A DNA stretch of 64,000 nucleotides from Hyphomonadaceae bacterium (GCA_019753105.1 JAIELJ010000001.1:52725-116724); one strand, 5' to 3'. Shown: positions 34,564 to 43,330, numbered from the stretch's first letter. Notes: generated by a model from the letters alone, not told the origin. Numbers and translations: made by a program.

Positions 34564-34628
34564 TGACGCTCCCACCCTCATCCGGCCCTGCGGGCCACCT
34601 TCTCCCGCCCGTGCGGGAGAAGGGAGAG
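34564..34628. repeat. REP-like repeat, right copy flanking DUF559 gene
   Basis: Inverted relative to 34115-34180: TCCCACCCTCATCC, then GGCCC-TGC-GGGCC, then TTCTCCCGC-CCGT-GCGGGAGAA. It stops 2 bases before the divL stop codon. In this copy the middle hairpin is GGCCC/GGGCC instead of GTCGGC/GCCGAC, a common variation in this repeat type. Confidence 0.85.
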
Positions 34629-34629
34629 A

Positions 34630-37056
34630 TCAAGCTGCTTTCCGGCTTGGCGGCGGTGGTGGGCCGGTGTTGGGGGCGTGCTCGGGCAAGTGGCAGGTTA
34701 CGGTGACGCCGCGGCCCGGTTCGCTGGAGAGTGCGACCCAGCCGCCGTGCATTTCGACGAACGAGCGCACCAGCGCGAGGCCAAGCCCCGCGCCGCGGCG
34801 ATCGCCGCTCTCGAAGCTATCGAACGCGCGCGCTTGCTGATCGAACGCCATGCCCTTGCCTGTGTCCGACACAGTCAAGCGCACGACGCCATCGAGGCGT
34901 TCGGCTGAGACTGTGATCGTATCGCCGCGCTCGGTGTGGCGGAGCGCGTTGGAGAGCAGATTCACGATCACTTGCGTGATGCGTTTTTGATCGGCGTTGA
35001 TCGTGCCGATCTTCGGATCGCATTTGACGCGGATCGGCACTTCGGTGTCGCGCGCCTTCGAGGCGGCCATCTGCACGCTCTCGGTGATCGCTTCGAACAC
35101 GTCCATGGGCGCTGGATCGAGCACGACATTGCCGGCTTCGACCATGGCGACATCGAGGATGTTGTCGATCAGCTTCGAGAGCGAGCCCGAGGCTTCGATG
35201 ATCGAATCCACTTGCTCGACCTGGCGATCGTTGAGCGGGCCGAACACTTTGTGCGCCAGCATTTCGGCGTTGCCGTAAATGGCTTGGAGCGGATTGCGCA
35301 GCTGGTAGGAGACGTTCTCGACGAACTGGCCTTTAAGTTTATCGGCGGTTTCGAACGCTTCGGCGCGCTCACGCAGCGCGTCTTCGACGCGGCGGTCGGC
35401 GGTGATGTCTTGGAAGGCGACGAGGGTTGCGCCGTCCGGCAGCGGACGGGTGAGGAATTTGAGCACGCTCTCGTCGCTGCGGCGCATCTCGCCGCGATAT
35501 TCGGTGCGCGCTTCGGGCGACGGGTCAGTGATGCGGCCGCGGACTTTCGCCCACTCGGCCTTATCGTGGAAAAGCTTCTCGCAGGCGCCGACGACAGCAT
35601 CGAACGCCATGCCGTCGCTGATCGCGCCCTCTTCCAGACGCCACATCGCGTTGAACGCAGCGTTCGAGAGCTTCAAGCGGCCATCGAGACCGAAGACCAC
35701 GACGGCCTCGTGCAGCTTATCGAGTGCGGCTTTCTGCGTTTGCAGCAGCGCGTCGTACGAGCTCTTCAATGCGACTTCGTTGGTGATGTCGGAGAAGATC
35801 ATCAGCAAGCCGCCGCTCGGGTGACGCTGGCGCGCGATGCGGAGCATGCGGCCATCGGGCAGCACCCAGAAATCCTGCGGGAGTTCCGCGACTTCAAGAT
35901 AAAGCGCCAACTCACGCGCCCGCCACTCGGCGTAGTTCGCGTGCGCCGGCAGTTTGCGCTTTTCCTTCAGGTAATCGAGCCAAGCGGCGTGCGCGGGGCG
36001 GTCGGCCAAGAAGCCGGCGTCGAGATTCCACATCTGCTCGAAGGCGCGATTGTGGAAGACGAGCTTCCGCTGCGCATCAAAGACGGCGATGCCTTCGGCG
36101 AGGTGGTCGAGTGTTTCGTCGTGCGCGCGCTGTTGCTTGGCGAGCAGATCGCGCGCCGCTTCGGCTTCGGTGACGTCAATGGCGATGCCCGCGGCGCCGC
36201 CGGCGACGGGGCTGACGCGAACGCGCATGGTGCGGAGCTGGCCGGCAATGACGGCGGAGCGGGTTTCTTCTTGCGCTTCGCCGGTGTCGATGGCTTTGCG
36301 CGCGAGATCAACGGCGCCTTGGTCGAGCTGCAGATTGCGCGTCAGCGCTTGATCGAGCGAACGGGCTTCGAGCGCTGTGAGATATTCAGGGTTGGCCCAT
36401 TCGAGTTTCAGCGAGCCGCTCACGCGCCAAGCCATGAACGGCGCGCCGTTCCACATTTCGAGGAACGCAGTCGGGTCGCGCGCGATGATTTCGCGGCCGC
36501 CTTCGACGCGCACACCGCTATCTTCAAGTCCGCGCACGCCCGCATCGAGCAGCCACACCACAGCGCGCGCGCCGGCAGTGCGGCCGTCAGCCTCGACGTA
36601 AACGCCATCGGGCGTGGTGATCTTCAACGAGAATGGCGCGCCTTCGCGGCGCAAACGCCCAATCACGGGCGCAAGGCGCGTGTTGGCGCCGGTGGAGTCT
36701 GTCGCGTCGAACAGCGAGAGGCCTTGCAGGATGCGCACGGACGATTCCGCCGCCGCTGCGTTGTCGGAGAAACGCAGCAAGCCGGCGAGCGCCAGCGGGC
36801 TGCCGTAAATGCGCGGGCTGCCCCATTCGCCTTCGCCGTCAGCGGCGAGATCTTCCCAGATCAGCACGACGCCCGGAAACGCGCCGAACACGGCGTCAGC
36901 CCACGCGACCTTGTCCTCAAGATCGCGCACGCGCTTTTTCCAGACTTCGACCGTGCCGCGCGCGCTATCGGTTACACGCAACGCCCATAAGAGCGATGCG
37001 ATCGCGATTGCAGCTGCGCCAGCCGCCACAAGCAAGCTTGCGAATCCGCCGTCCAA
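34630..37056 (-). CDS. divL: DivL-like atypical sensor kinase with Tyr in the H box
   Basis: 808 residues. One N-terminal membrane helix (residues 7-27), several PAS domains (about 45-170, 200-300, 310-430 and 440-560), then a histidine kinase core. The phosphoacceptor site reads ENVSYQLRNPLQ: Tyr584 replaces His, the hallmark of DivL, the cell-cycle pseudokinase that controls CckA and hence CtrA in Caulobacter. The ATP domain is intact (NLLSNALRHTE, VSDTGKGM, GAGLGLALV). Its place upstream of ahcY and next to amgK/murU matches divL loci of alphaproteobacteria as I know them. A CtrA-type box lies 103 bases before the start. Confidence 0.88.
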   Translation of the reverse strand: MDGGFASLLVAAGAAAIAIASLLWALRVTDSARGTVEVWKKRVRDLEDKVAWADAVFGAFPGVVLIWEDLAADGEGEWGSPRIYGSPLALAGLLRFSDNAAAAESSVRILQGLSLFDATDSTGANTRLAPVIGRLRREGAPFSLKITTPDGVYVEADGRTAGARAVVWLLDAGVRGLEDSGVRVEGGREIIARDPTAFLEMWNGAPFMAWRVSGSLKLEWANPEYLTALEARSLDQALTRNLQLDQGAVDLARKAIDTGEAQEETRSAVIAGQLRTMRVRVSPVAGGAAGIAIDVTEAEAARDLLAKQQRAHDETLDHLAEGIAVFDAQRKLVFHNRAFEQMWNLDAGFLADRPAHAAWLDYLKEKRKLPAHANYAEWRARELALYLEVAELPQDFWVLPDGRMLRIARQRHPSGGLLMIFSDITNEVALKSSYDALLQTQKAALDKLHEAVVVFGLDGRLKLSNAAFNAMWRLEEGAISDGMAFDAVVGACEKLFHDKAEWAKVRGRITDPSPEARTEYRGEMRRSDESVLKFLTRPLPDGATLVAFQDITADRRVEDALRERAEAFETADKLKGQFVENVSYQLRNPLQAIYGNAEMLAHKVFGPLNDRQVEQVDSIIEASGSLSKLIDNILDVAMVEAGNVVLDPAPMDVFEAITESVQMAASKARDTEVPIRVKCDPKIGTINADQKRITQVIVNLLSNALRHTERGDTITVSAERLDGVVRLTVSDTGKGMAFDQQARAFDSFESGDRRGAGLGLALVRSFVEMHGGWVALSSEPGRGVTVTCHLPEHAPNTGPPPPPSRKAA

Positions 37057-37158
37057 AGCCGACCCCTAATTCCATCTTGCGGCGAAACGAATCGCCAGAC
37101 CCCGACGGTCATCCTCCCGCACGTCGCGCGCGAATGCACGCACGCGGGCGCCAGGAAG

Positions 37159-37173
37159 CGTTAACAACACCTT
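37159..37173. promoter_or_regulatory. Full CtrA-type box upstream of divL
   Basis: TTAA-CAACACC-TTAA, an exact TTAA-N7-TTAA match, lies 103-117 bases before the divL start. More TTAA half-sites follow at 37190, 37195 and 37215. In Caulobacterales such boxes bind phosphorylated CtrA. TTAA is rare in this GC-rich window, which strengthens the call. Confidence 0.6.
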
Positions 37174-37227
37174 AAAAGTGTGAACGGGTGGTTAAGTTAA
37201 GAAAGATCAACGCGTTAACACGTATGA

Positions 37228-37914
37228 TCAGTTGGGGCTGCGCAACTTTTCCACAGCCTGTTGAGCCGCCTGCAGAGTCGGCCGCAGCGTGTGCGCGCGC
37301 CGCCCCGCTTCCTTGACCTTCGATGCGCCTGCGATGCGAAAGACGAACGGCATCCGGTAGCTCGAACCGAAGCGGACGTGCTGATCGGCCTTCGGTTGGA
37401 ATTGCGTGTTGAGCAATGCTTCGCGGGCGGAGTCGAAGAAGACGTCGGATGGCCACGCATAGACGCAGTGAACGTTCTTCACCTTGCCGCCGGCGGCGAT
37501 CTCGAACTCGGCGATGGCCACGCCCTCAACGCCCAAGCGCCGCGCAAGCTTCGGATAGCGCGCGCGCAAAGGCCCAGCGACTTCCCACGGCATAGCGTCT
37601 TCGCTCTCCTGCGCCGGCTCGGCGTTTTTCCACAGCACGCAGCACGGCCCGCTCGGCAGACGCTGTTTCACGCGCTGCATCTCGCGATGCTCGCGCAGTT
37701 TCGATGACACCCAATCGGCGACGTTGACCGCGATCAGCACGAGGCCGAGCACAACAACACCGGACGTGAGCAATGACGCGCTGCCGTTCCAGCCCTCGGT
37801 GCGCAGCGCGCTGGTGAGCGCTACGTGCAGCACAACCACGACGATAAAGAGCGCGACATAGAACAGCGCACGCGTCGTCAGCGCTGAGAGTGTGCGTGTG
37901 GCTGAGATCAGCAT
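37228..37914 (-). CDS. Membrane protein with TonB-like C-terminal domain
   Basis: 228 residues. Two N-terminal membrane helices (FYVALFIVVVVLHVALT and LTSGVVVLGLVLIAVNVA), then a soluble part. Residues ~125-185 resemble a TonB C-terminal domain: GVEGVAIAEFEIAAGGKVKNV ends in a strand pair, and FFDSAREALLNTQFQP matches the usual (A)xxAL..xxFxP. It lacks the long Pro-rich span of a true TonB, so it may be a TonB-fold protein with another role. It is followed by the divL promoter region; no ExbB/ExbD genes are nearby. Confidence 0.7.
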   Translation of the reverse strand: MLISATRTLSALTTRALFYVALFIVVVVLHVALTSALRTEGWNGSASLLTSGVVVLGLVLIAVNVADWVSSKLREHREMQRVKQRLPSGPCCVLWKNAEPAQESEDAMPWEVAGPLRARYPKLARRLGVEGVAIAEFEIAAGGKVKNVHCVYAWPSDVFFDSAREALLNTQFQPKADQHVRFGSSYRMPFVFRIAGASKVKEAGRRAHTLRPTLQAAQQAVEKLRSPN

Positions 37915-37999
37915 GTAAGCGGCGGTCCCCGATGAGCGGCTTTCTAGCGCTCAGGCGGGTCGCGGCGCAATGCGTCGGGACAGAGACGCTGGCGTCCAC

Positions 38000-38031
38000 A
38001 AAGAAAAACGCCCCAGCTTTTGGCCGGGGCG
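38000..38031 (-). terminator. Intrinsic terminator of ahcY
   Basis: On the minus strand CGCCCCGGC-CAAAA-GCTGGGGCG forms a 9-bp stem (one G-U) followed by TTTTTCTTT, 28 bases after the ahcY stop. Confidence 0.9.
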
Positions 38032-38058
38032 CTTTCGCGTTTCTTAGTAGCGCCAGTC

Positions 38059-39456
38059 TTAGTAGCGGTAGTGATCCGGCTTGAACGGGCCGGCTTCTGG
38101 CACGCCGATATAATCGGCTTGCGCCTTCGACATTTTGGTGAGCTTGGCGCCCAGTTTGTCGAGGTGGAGCATCGCGACTTTTTCATCGAGGTGCTTCGGC
38201 AGCGTGTAGACTTCGTTCTTGTACGCCTTGCCGTTGGTCCAGAGTTCGATCTGCGCCAACGTCTGGTTGGTGAACGAGGCCGACATGACGAAGCTCGGGT
38301 GGCCCGTGGCGTTGCCGAGGTTCACGAGGCGGCCTTCTGACAAGAGGATGATCTTCTTGCCGTCCGGAAACTCGATGTGGTGCACTTGCGGCTTGATCTC
38401 GTCCCACTTGAAGTTCTTCAGGCCAGCGACCTGAATTTCTGAATCGAAGTGGCCGATATTGCAGACGATGGCGTTGTTCTTCATCGCCCGCATGTGATCG
38501 ACGGTGATGACGTCTTTGTTGCCGGTCGCGGTGACGAAGATGTCGGCATGCGGCGCCGCATCGTCCATGGTCACGACTTCATAGCCTTCCATCGCCGCTT
38601 GCAGCGCGCAGATCGGATCGACTTCCGTCACCTTCACGCGCGCGCCGCCTTGGCGAAGCGACGCGGCCGAGCCCTTGCCGACATCGCCGTAACCGGCAAC
38701 GACAGCGACCTTGCCCGAGAGCATCACGTCAGTGCCGCGACGGATCGCGTCGACGAGTGATTCACGGCAGCCATAGAGGTTGTCGAACTTCGACTTGGTG
38801 ACGCTGTCGTTCACGTTGATGGCCGGGAACGGCAGATCGCCCTTCTTGGCCATTTCATAGAGACGGTGAACGCCTGTCGTGGTTTCTTCCGACACGCCTT
38901 TCACGGCGTCGCGGATGGCTGAGTAGAAGCCGGGCTTCTCTTTCAGGTAGCGCTTCATCGTGGCGTAGAGCGCTTCTTCTTCTTCGTTGGTCGGGTTGTT
39001 GAGGATCGAGGGATCCTTCTCAGCCTTCGGGCCGAGCACGCACAGCAGCGTCGCGTCGCCGCCGTCATCGAGGATCATGTTGGCGTAGCCGCCGTCGGAC
39101 CATTCGAAAATGCGGTGGGCGTAGTCCCAGTACTCAAGCAGCGTCTCGCCCTTGGTGGCGAACACTGGCGTGCCCTTCGCGGCGATCGCGGCAGCGGCGT
39201 GGTCTTGGGTCGAGAAGATGTTGCACGAGGCCCAACGCACGTCGGCGCCGAGCGCTTGCAGCGTCTCGATCAGCACAGCGGTTTGGATGGTCATGTGCAG
39301 CGAACCGGCGATGCGGGCGCCCTTCAGCACTTGCTTGGGGCCGTATTCCGCGCGCGTGGCCATCAGGCCCGGCATTTCGGTTTCGGCGATATCGATTTCC
39401 TTGCGACCATAGTCAGCAAGGTTGATGTCACGAACGACGTAATCTGTAGCGCTCAT
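38059..39456 (-). CDS. ahcY: Adenosylhomocysteinase (SAH hydrolase)
   Basis: 465 residues. It splits S-adenosylhomocysteine to adenosine and homocysteine using bound NAD, clearing the inhibitor of methyltransferases. Motifs: [40 protein letters not shown] (catalytic Lys/Asp), [13 protein letters not shown] (NAD site) and the C-terminal KPDHYRY. The start at 39456 (MSATDYVV) has AAGGAGG upstream; the frame continues further upstream only because it crosses the SAH riboswitch. Expression should rise with SAH through that riboswitch. Confidence 0.98.
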   Translation of the reverse strand: MSATDYVVRDINLADYGRKEIDIAETEMPGLMATRAEYGPKQVLKGARIAGSLHMTIQTAVLIETLQALGADVRWASCNIFSTQDHAAAAIAAKGTPVFATKGETLLEYWDYAHRIFEWSDGGYANMILDDGGDATLLCVLGPKAEKDPSILNNPTNEEEEALYATMKRYLKEKPGFYSAIRDAVKGVSEETTTGVHRLYEMAKKGDLPFPAINVNDSVTKSKFDNLYGCRESLVDAIRRGTDVMLSGKVAVVAGYGDVGKGSAASLRQGGARVKVTEVDPICALQAAMEGYEVVTMDDAAPHADIFVTATGNKDVITVDHMRAMKNNAIVCNIGHFDSEIQVAGLKNFKWDEIKPQVHHIEFPDGKKIILLSEGRLVNLGNATGHPSFVMSASFTNQTLAQIELWTNGKAYKNEVYTLPKHLDEKVAMLHLDKLGAKLTKMSKAQADYIGVPEAGPFKPDHYRY

Positions 39457-39476
39457 CGCGCGCCCTCCTTCGAAAG

Positions 39477-39552
39477 CGGCGAGCGTCGTTTTCCAAATGG
39501 AAAGCCCGTCGAGCCTGGCGGCCATCAAGTGGCCGTCGCAACGCTCCTCGGC
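39477..39552 (-). promoter_or_regulatory. SAH riboswitch upstream of ahcY
   Basis: The minus strand carries the conserved blocks of the S-adenosylhomocysteine riboswitch in order: GCCGAGGAGCGTTGCGACGG, a variable hairpin (GCCACTTGATGGC), CCAGGCTCG, and AACGACGCTCGCCG. GAGCGTTG pairs with CGACGCTC to close the structure. It ends ~20 bases before the ahcY start. In this class SAH binding turns expression on. Confidence 0.9.
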
Positions 39553-39602
39553 GGGCGCGGTGCACATAGCAACGCCCGCCGCGGGTTGCAATTGCCGCGC
39601 GC

Positions 39603-40094
39603 TCAATCTTCGAATGGCGGCTCTTTTTCCCAGGCCAGGAATGCCGCAGGCAGCGTCAGGCCGAGCATGATTGCGCCCCAGAACAGCGCGTTCCAGTGCT
39701 CAGGCGTCGTCGGCGCCCAGAGTGGGAACTGGTCAACGAAATCAAGGCGCAGGTTCATGTAAAGCAGCGCCAGTGCGACGAGGCCGGCCAGCAGCGAGAA
39801 GGCGCCGTAAGCGGCGCGATTGCGCTGCGCCAGTTCGCGCTCGTCGAGCTTGGCGTCCTGCTCCTGCGCTTGGCGTTGAAAGCTCGAACCCGCCAGAACC
39901 GCAAACGCCAAGAATGAGGCGGCGACCATGAGCAGGCCAATGATGCTGAGAACCGGCAAATCCTCGCCCGTATCGGGGCCGAGCTGCAGGATGCAGCCGA
40001 GCGGATAAAGCGTGTAGAGCGCTACAAAAAGGCTCCGCGCCAAGAGCGGCGACATGGCGCGCCCCATCGGGCGGCGGCGCGAACGGACGTACAT
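39603..40094 (-). CDS. Four-helix membrane protein paired with XRE regulator
   Basis: 163 residues. About four membrane helices ([71 protein letters not shown]) with a charged cytosolic segment, [16 protein letters not shown], between the second and third. The DERE..RN segment recalls small membrane proteins (DUF2178-like) encoded beside short XRE regulators. The start at 40094 lies one base after the regulator stop, with GGAG upstream, so the two form an operon. Function unknown. Confidence 0.7.
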   Translation of the reverse strand: MYVRSRRRPMGRAMSPLLARSLFVALYTLYPLGCILQLGPDTGEDLPVLSIIGLLMVAASFLAFAVLAGSSFQRQAQEQDAKLDERELAQRNRAAYGAFSLLAGLVALALLYMNLRLDFVDQFPLWAPTTPEHWNALFWGAIMLGLTLPAAFLAWEKEPPFED

Positions 40095-40095
40095 C

Positions 40096-40338
40096 TCAGT
40101 CGTCTCCTTTGTTTCGAATGATCTGCGCCAAGCTCGAGAACGGCTTCAGCGAGAACAGCACTTCCACGGGCGCGCCGAACACGGCGGCGATCTTCAGGGC
40201 CAGTTCGACCGACGGGGCGTAGTCGCCGCGCTCGAGGTAGCCGATGGTCTGCGGGTTCACGCCCACGGCCTCAGCCAAGTCCTTGCGGCTCATGCCCCGC
40301 TCCGCGCGGAAAACCGATATACGATTGTGAACTGACAT
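40096..40338 (-). CDS. Small XRE-family (Cro/CI-type) regulator
   Basis: 80 residues from the ATG at 40338. An HTH_3 domain covers residues 4-58: NRISVFRAERGMSRKDLAE, AVGVNPQTIGYLERGDYAPS and LALKIAAVFG. Such proteins of ~70-80 residues lacking a ligand domain often autoregulate an operon with a membrane protein. A perfect inverted repeat spans its own -10 box, and the predicted transcript start is 3-5 bases before the ATG, so the mRNA is nearly leaderless. Confidence 0.92.
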   Translation of the reverse strand: MSVHNRISVFRAERGMSRKDLAEAVGVNPQTIGYLERGDYAPSVELALKIAAVFGAPVEVLFSLKPFSSLAQIIRNKGDD

Positions 40339-40339
40339 C

Positions 40340-40377
40340 GTAATGTTGTCTATACACAACATTACGCGGCATGCCAA
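40340..40377 (-). promoter_or_regulatory. Promoter and operator of the XRE operon
   Basis: Minus strand: TTGGCA (40377-40372), 17-base spacer, TATAGA (40354-40349). The inverted repeat GTAATGTTGT / ACAACATTAC (10 bp, perfect; 40340-40349 and 40356-40365) encloses the -10 box. This is the expected autorepression site. Confidence 0.75.
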
Positions 40378-40419
40378 CAACCCTTCGGCGGTGTTGCCGC
40401 TTCGGAGCCGGTTGTGCGC

Positions 40420-41679
40420 TTAGGTCCCGCTGGTCCAGCGATCGAGCAGCCGCTTGGCCGCGTCGCGTCCGCCGATGCCGAACGCGAGCGCTACGGCCAC
40501 CGCGACCGAGCCCAGGATCAGGCCGAAGGCGAGGACGATGATATCGTTAGCGAGGCCCATGAAGCGTAGGCCCACCGCCGTCGCCAGCGCGATCACGCCC
40601 CAACGCACCAGCGTCGACATGATCTCGGATGACGCCTTGCCTTCGCGGCGCGCGGCGGCGGCGAGGATGTTCGCCAACAAGATGCCGAGCGCGATGATGA
40701 CAGCGCCGAAGAGCACGCGGCTCGCCAGCACCAGCACTTCGGTCAACATCACAGCCATCGCGCCGAACGAGAGCAGGCGCGCCGCTTCAACGGCGGCAAA
40801 CAGAATGATGCCGATTAGCACCGCCAAGCCAATCATGCGCGACGGCGGGAAAGACTTAAAGTCGACCGTGTCGACGCCCGGGGTTAAATCCATACCCTCG
40901 CGGCCGACGCGAACTGGCTCGGCATTGGCGATCGACGTGATGATCTGATCGAAGCAGATCGACTTTAGGCCCTCTTCGGTCAGCGTCATGATCCAGCGGC
41001 CGATGACGTAGGCGATGAAGACGATCAACGCCGCGCCAATCACGCGCGGGATGGTCGCCAGGATTTCTTCCAGCATCGCCGTGGCTGGGCGCGATATCGC
41101 TTCAATCTGAAGGATTTCGAGCGCTGCGATCGCGACCGGGATGATGATCAGCGTAAACACCAACAGGCCGAGCAGGCGCCCAAGGCCGGGGCCTCTCGGC
41201 GTGTGCGTAAAGCCTGCGTCGATCAAGCGGCGGTCAAGCTCTACGGCGTCGACCATCGCCTCGACCATGCGGCGCACAATCGTCGCCATTGCAAAGCCGA
41301 TGATGAAGATGAGCACCGCGCCGACAATGTTCGGCAGATAATTGAAGAAGCCCGCGACCATGCCGTTGAGCGGAGTGACCACCGGCTGCGCCCACGGGCC
41401 AAGCTGCGCCAGCGCCGCCATCAAGCCCAGGAGCCACACCAGCCAATAGCCGACCTCGCCAACGCGGGCGCCGACGTCTGGCCCTGAAGGCTTGGCGCTC
41501 GATGCGCTCGGCCCATCGCGGCGTGACAAGAACGGAATGCGGTCAATGCCCTGCGCGATCGCCCACTTCACGGCCTTGGCGGCAAAGTGCGCGATGATGA
41601 GGATGAGGATCGCGAGCAGAATACGCGGCACCCAATCGGTGAACCAATTGAGTGCGGCTTGCTGGTTTTCCGGCGTCAT
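40420..41679 (-). CDS. Mechanosensitive channel-like membrane protein with repeated TM helices
   Basis: 419 residues, about ten membrane segments. Segments of the conserved TM-helix type (PF05552-like) recur: ILLAILILIIAHFAAKAV, VGAVLIFIIGFAMATIVRRM, VIGAALIVFIAYVIGRWI and VLFGAVIIALGILLANILA. This matches the CmpX/MscS-related group rather than a canonical MscS, since the MscS beta domain is not seen. Likely a small-molecule or ion channel acting in osmotic or membrane stress. It is a single gene. Confidence 0.8.
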   Translation of the reverse strand: MTPENQQAALNWFTDWVPRILLAILILIIAHFAAKAVKWAIAQGIDRIPFLSRRDGPSASSAKPSGPDVGARVGEVGYWLVWLLGLMAALAQLGPWAQPVVTPLNGMVAGFFNYLPNIVGAVLIFIIGFAMATIVRRMVEAMVDAVELDRRLIDAGFTHTPRGPGLGRLLGLLVFTLIIIPVAIAALEILQIEAISRPATAMLEEILATIPRVIGAALIVFIAYVIGRWIMTLTEEGLKSICFDQIITSIANAEPVRVGREGMDLTPGVDTVDFKSFPPSRMIGLAVLIGIILFAAVEAARLLSFGAMAVMLTEVLVLASRVLFGAVIIALGILLANILAAAARREGKASSEIMSTLVRWGVIALATAVGLRFMGLANDIIVLAFGLILGSVAVAVALAFGIGGRDAAKRLLDRWTSGT

Positions 41680-41830
41680 GTGCGCTGCTCCCTGCCGAGG
41701 CGCATGAATAAAGACGCAAATTCTCCGCCTCTAAGCGGCGGAATCAAAGGTTTTGCGCGCGGCAGGCGTGCGTTTCCCGGACTGCGGGCGCGAGATATTC
41801 GCCTCGCTGGCGAAGCGCCCAATTCGGTAT

Positions 41831-42688
41831 CTAGTTGAGCGCCTCGGGAAACCGCGGCAGCGCGTCGAAATCTTCCTGCACGTGCTGGCGGATGACGAGC
41901 GCGCTGTTCTCGGTCGCAAGGCGCTCGACGATATCCATCGATGCAAGCGTTTGGGCGCGATCAACGTTAAAGCGCGGCACGGTGCGGCGCTCGCGGCTTT
42001 CAGCGAGGTGGTACATATCGCCCGTCAGCAAAACCGCGCCCGCGTTTGGCAAGCGCACCAGCAGAACGGTATGACCAGGCGTGTGGCCCGGCGTCTGATA
42101 GATGACGACAGAGCCATCGCCGAAGACGTCGTGGCTCGCATCGCCTTCGATCAATGTCGTTTGCGCATTTTCGAGCTGATTGTAGGCCGCAAAGGCTTGC
42201 GCATCGGCGCGCGCTTCCGGGCGGAAGAGATAATCACGCTCGTCCGCGTCAACGATCCAGGTTGAGCTGGCGAACAGATTGCCGTTGCCGGTGTGATCGC
42301 CGTGCGCGTGACTGAACGAGACAAACTCCACGTCCGCAGGCGTCAGCTGGAGTTCAGCCAGCTGTTCAACCAGCGTGCGCTCCATGGTGACGCGCGCGCC
42401 CATCTGCGGAATGTCGAGCCCCTGCGCCATAGCGGCGACTGCGTCCGGAAAGCCCGTATCCCAGATGAGATCGCCGCTCGGGTGGCGGATCAGATAGCAA
42501 GGATCGACCAACGTGCGCGACTGGTTCGCGAAGCTGCCATCATCGGCGAATATATCGACATTGGTGAATTCAGCGCGTCCGCAATCTATTGCATAAAGCC
42601 GCACGTCCGGCGCCGCGGGCTCGGGCGCTTCGGCTTGGCACGCCGCAAGAAAACCGATCGCAACAAGCACGGCGGCGCGCTTAAACAT
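41831..42688 (-). CDS. Metallo-beta-lactamase-fold lipoprotein (AHL lactonase-like)
   Basis: 285 residues. Signal peptide with lipobox GFLAAC (Cys17), so it is probably anchored in the periplasm or outer membrane. The metal site is SFSHAHGDHTGN (HxHxDH), with GHTPGH, LLTGDMYH and IRQHVQED supplying the remaining ligands. The order fits the N-acyl homoserine lactonase-like branch. Real substrate unknown; a lactone or other ester is likely. Confidence 0.85.
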   Translation of the reverse strand: MFKRAAVLVAIGFLAACQAEAPEPAAPDVRLYAIDCGRAEFTNVDIFADDGSFANQSRTLVDPCYLIRHPSGDLIWDTGFPDAVAAMAQGLDIPQMGARVTMERTLVEQLAELQLTPADVEFVSFSHAHGDHTGNGNLFASSTWIVDADERDYLFRPEARADAQAFAAYNQLENAQTTLIEGDASHDVFGDGSVVIYQTPGHTPGHTVLLVRLPNAGAVLLTGDMYHLAESRERRTVPRFNVDRAQTLASMDIVERLATENSALVIRQHVQEDFDALPRFPEALN

Positions 42689-42715
42689 CGAGGGTTCTCC
42701 TTGGATCGATCGTCT

Positions 42716-42994
42716 TCAAGCGTTTCCGTCGCCAAAGCGCAAGCGCAATGCGAGAATTACGAGAACGAGACAAAGGCAAACGGCATTGGCGAGCATCACC
42801 GGCCACGAGCCGCTGAGCGCGCCATAAATTGTCCAGCAGATGAAGCCGACCGTCGTCACTGCATACATGCCAAGTGAGATCGCCGACGCGTCACGCTCGC
42901 GCACGATTTTCATGATCTGCGGGACAAAGCTCGCCATTGAGCAAAGGCCGGCGGCGACGCCGAACGTGTTGATCAACCAGTCCGGCGCCGCCAT
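42716..42994 (-). CDS. SemiSWEET-type PQ-loop transporter
   Basis: 92 residues with three membrane helices, the size of bacterial SemiSWEET sugar transporters, which work as dimers. The PQ motif is in MASFVPQIMKIVRERDASAI, followed by SLGMYAVTTVGFICWTIYG and a final helix. Substrate unknown, probably a small sugar. It is followed 26 bases later by the lipoprotein hydrolase gene and preceded 3 bases by the GlsB-like gene, so the three may be co-expressed. Confidence 0.9.
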   Translation of the reverse strand: MAAPDWLINTFGVAAGLCSMASFVPQIMKIVRERDASAISLGMYAVTTVGFICWTIYGALSGSWPVMLANAVCLCLVLVILALRLRFGDGNA

Positions 42995-42997
42995 CTT

Positions 42998-43252
42998 TTA
43001 TGCGCGCTTTATGACGCGAACCAAAAGCAAGAGCACAACCGCGCCGATGAAGGCGGTGAAGATGGTGTTGATGATGCCAGCGCCAATCGAGATGCCGCCG
43101 AGACCAAACAGCCAGCCGCCCAAGAACGCGCCGATGATGCCGACGATGATATTGCCGACGAGGCCAAAGCCGCCGCCGCGCACAACAAGGCCCGCAAGCC
43201 ACCCGGCGACTGCGCCGACAATCAGCCAAATGATAAGTGTTTCAACGGACAT
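42998..43252 (-). CDS. GlsB/YeaQ/YmgE-family membrane protein
   Basis: 84 residues from the ATG at 43252 (MSVETLIIW); an ATG at 43309 is in frame but lacks support. Three glycine-rich helices: LIIWLIVGAVAGWLAGLVVRG, GNIIVGIIGAFLGGWLFGL and a C-terminal helix ending VRVIKRA. Members of this family (transglycosylase-associated in old annotations) are stress-induced small membrane proteins without a proven activity. Confidence 0.92.
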   Translation of the reverse strand: MSVETLIIWLIVGAVAGWLAGLVVRGGGFGLVGNIIVGIIGAFLGGWLFGLGGISIGAGIINTIFTAFIGAVVLLLLVRVIKRA

Positions 43253-43330
43253 TGTGATTCCTCCCGCCGCCATGGGGTGCGGCGAGATACAAACGTCGCG
43301 ATGTGGCAATCGGTTCCCGCGCGGAACTGG

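Noticed and set aside
34541..34633. 31-codon N-terminal extension of the DUF559 protein
   Set aside because: It is translated REP-like repeat sequence, not protein-like.
34936..36990. 684-codon open frame on the plus strand opposite divL
   Set aside because: Shadow of divL in a GC-rich genome; composition is His/Arg/Asp-rich, with no domain or ribosome site.
39457..39606. N-terminal extension of ahcY
   Set aside because: The bases form the SAH riboswitch; AAGGAGG and the family N-terminus place the start at 39456.
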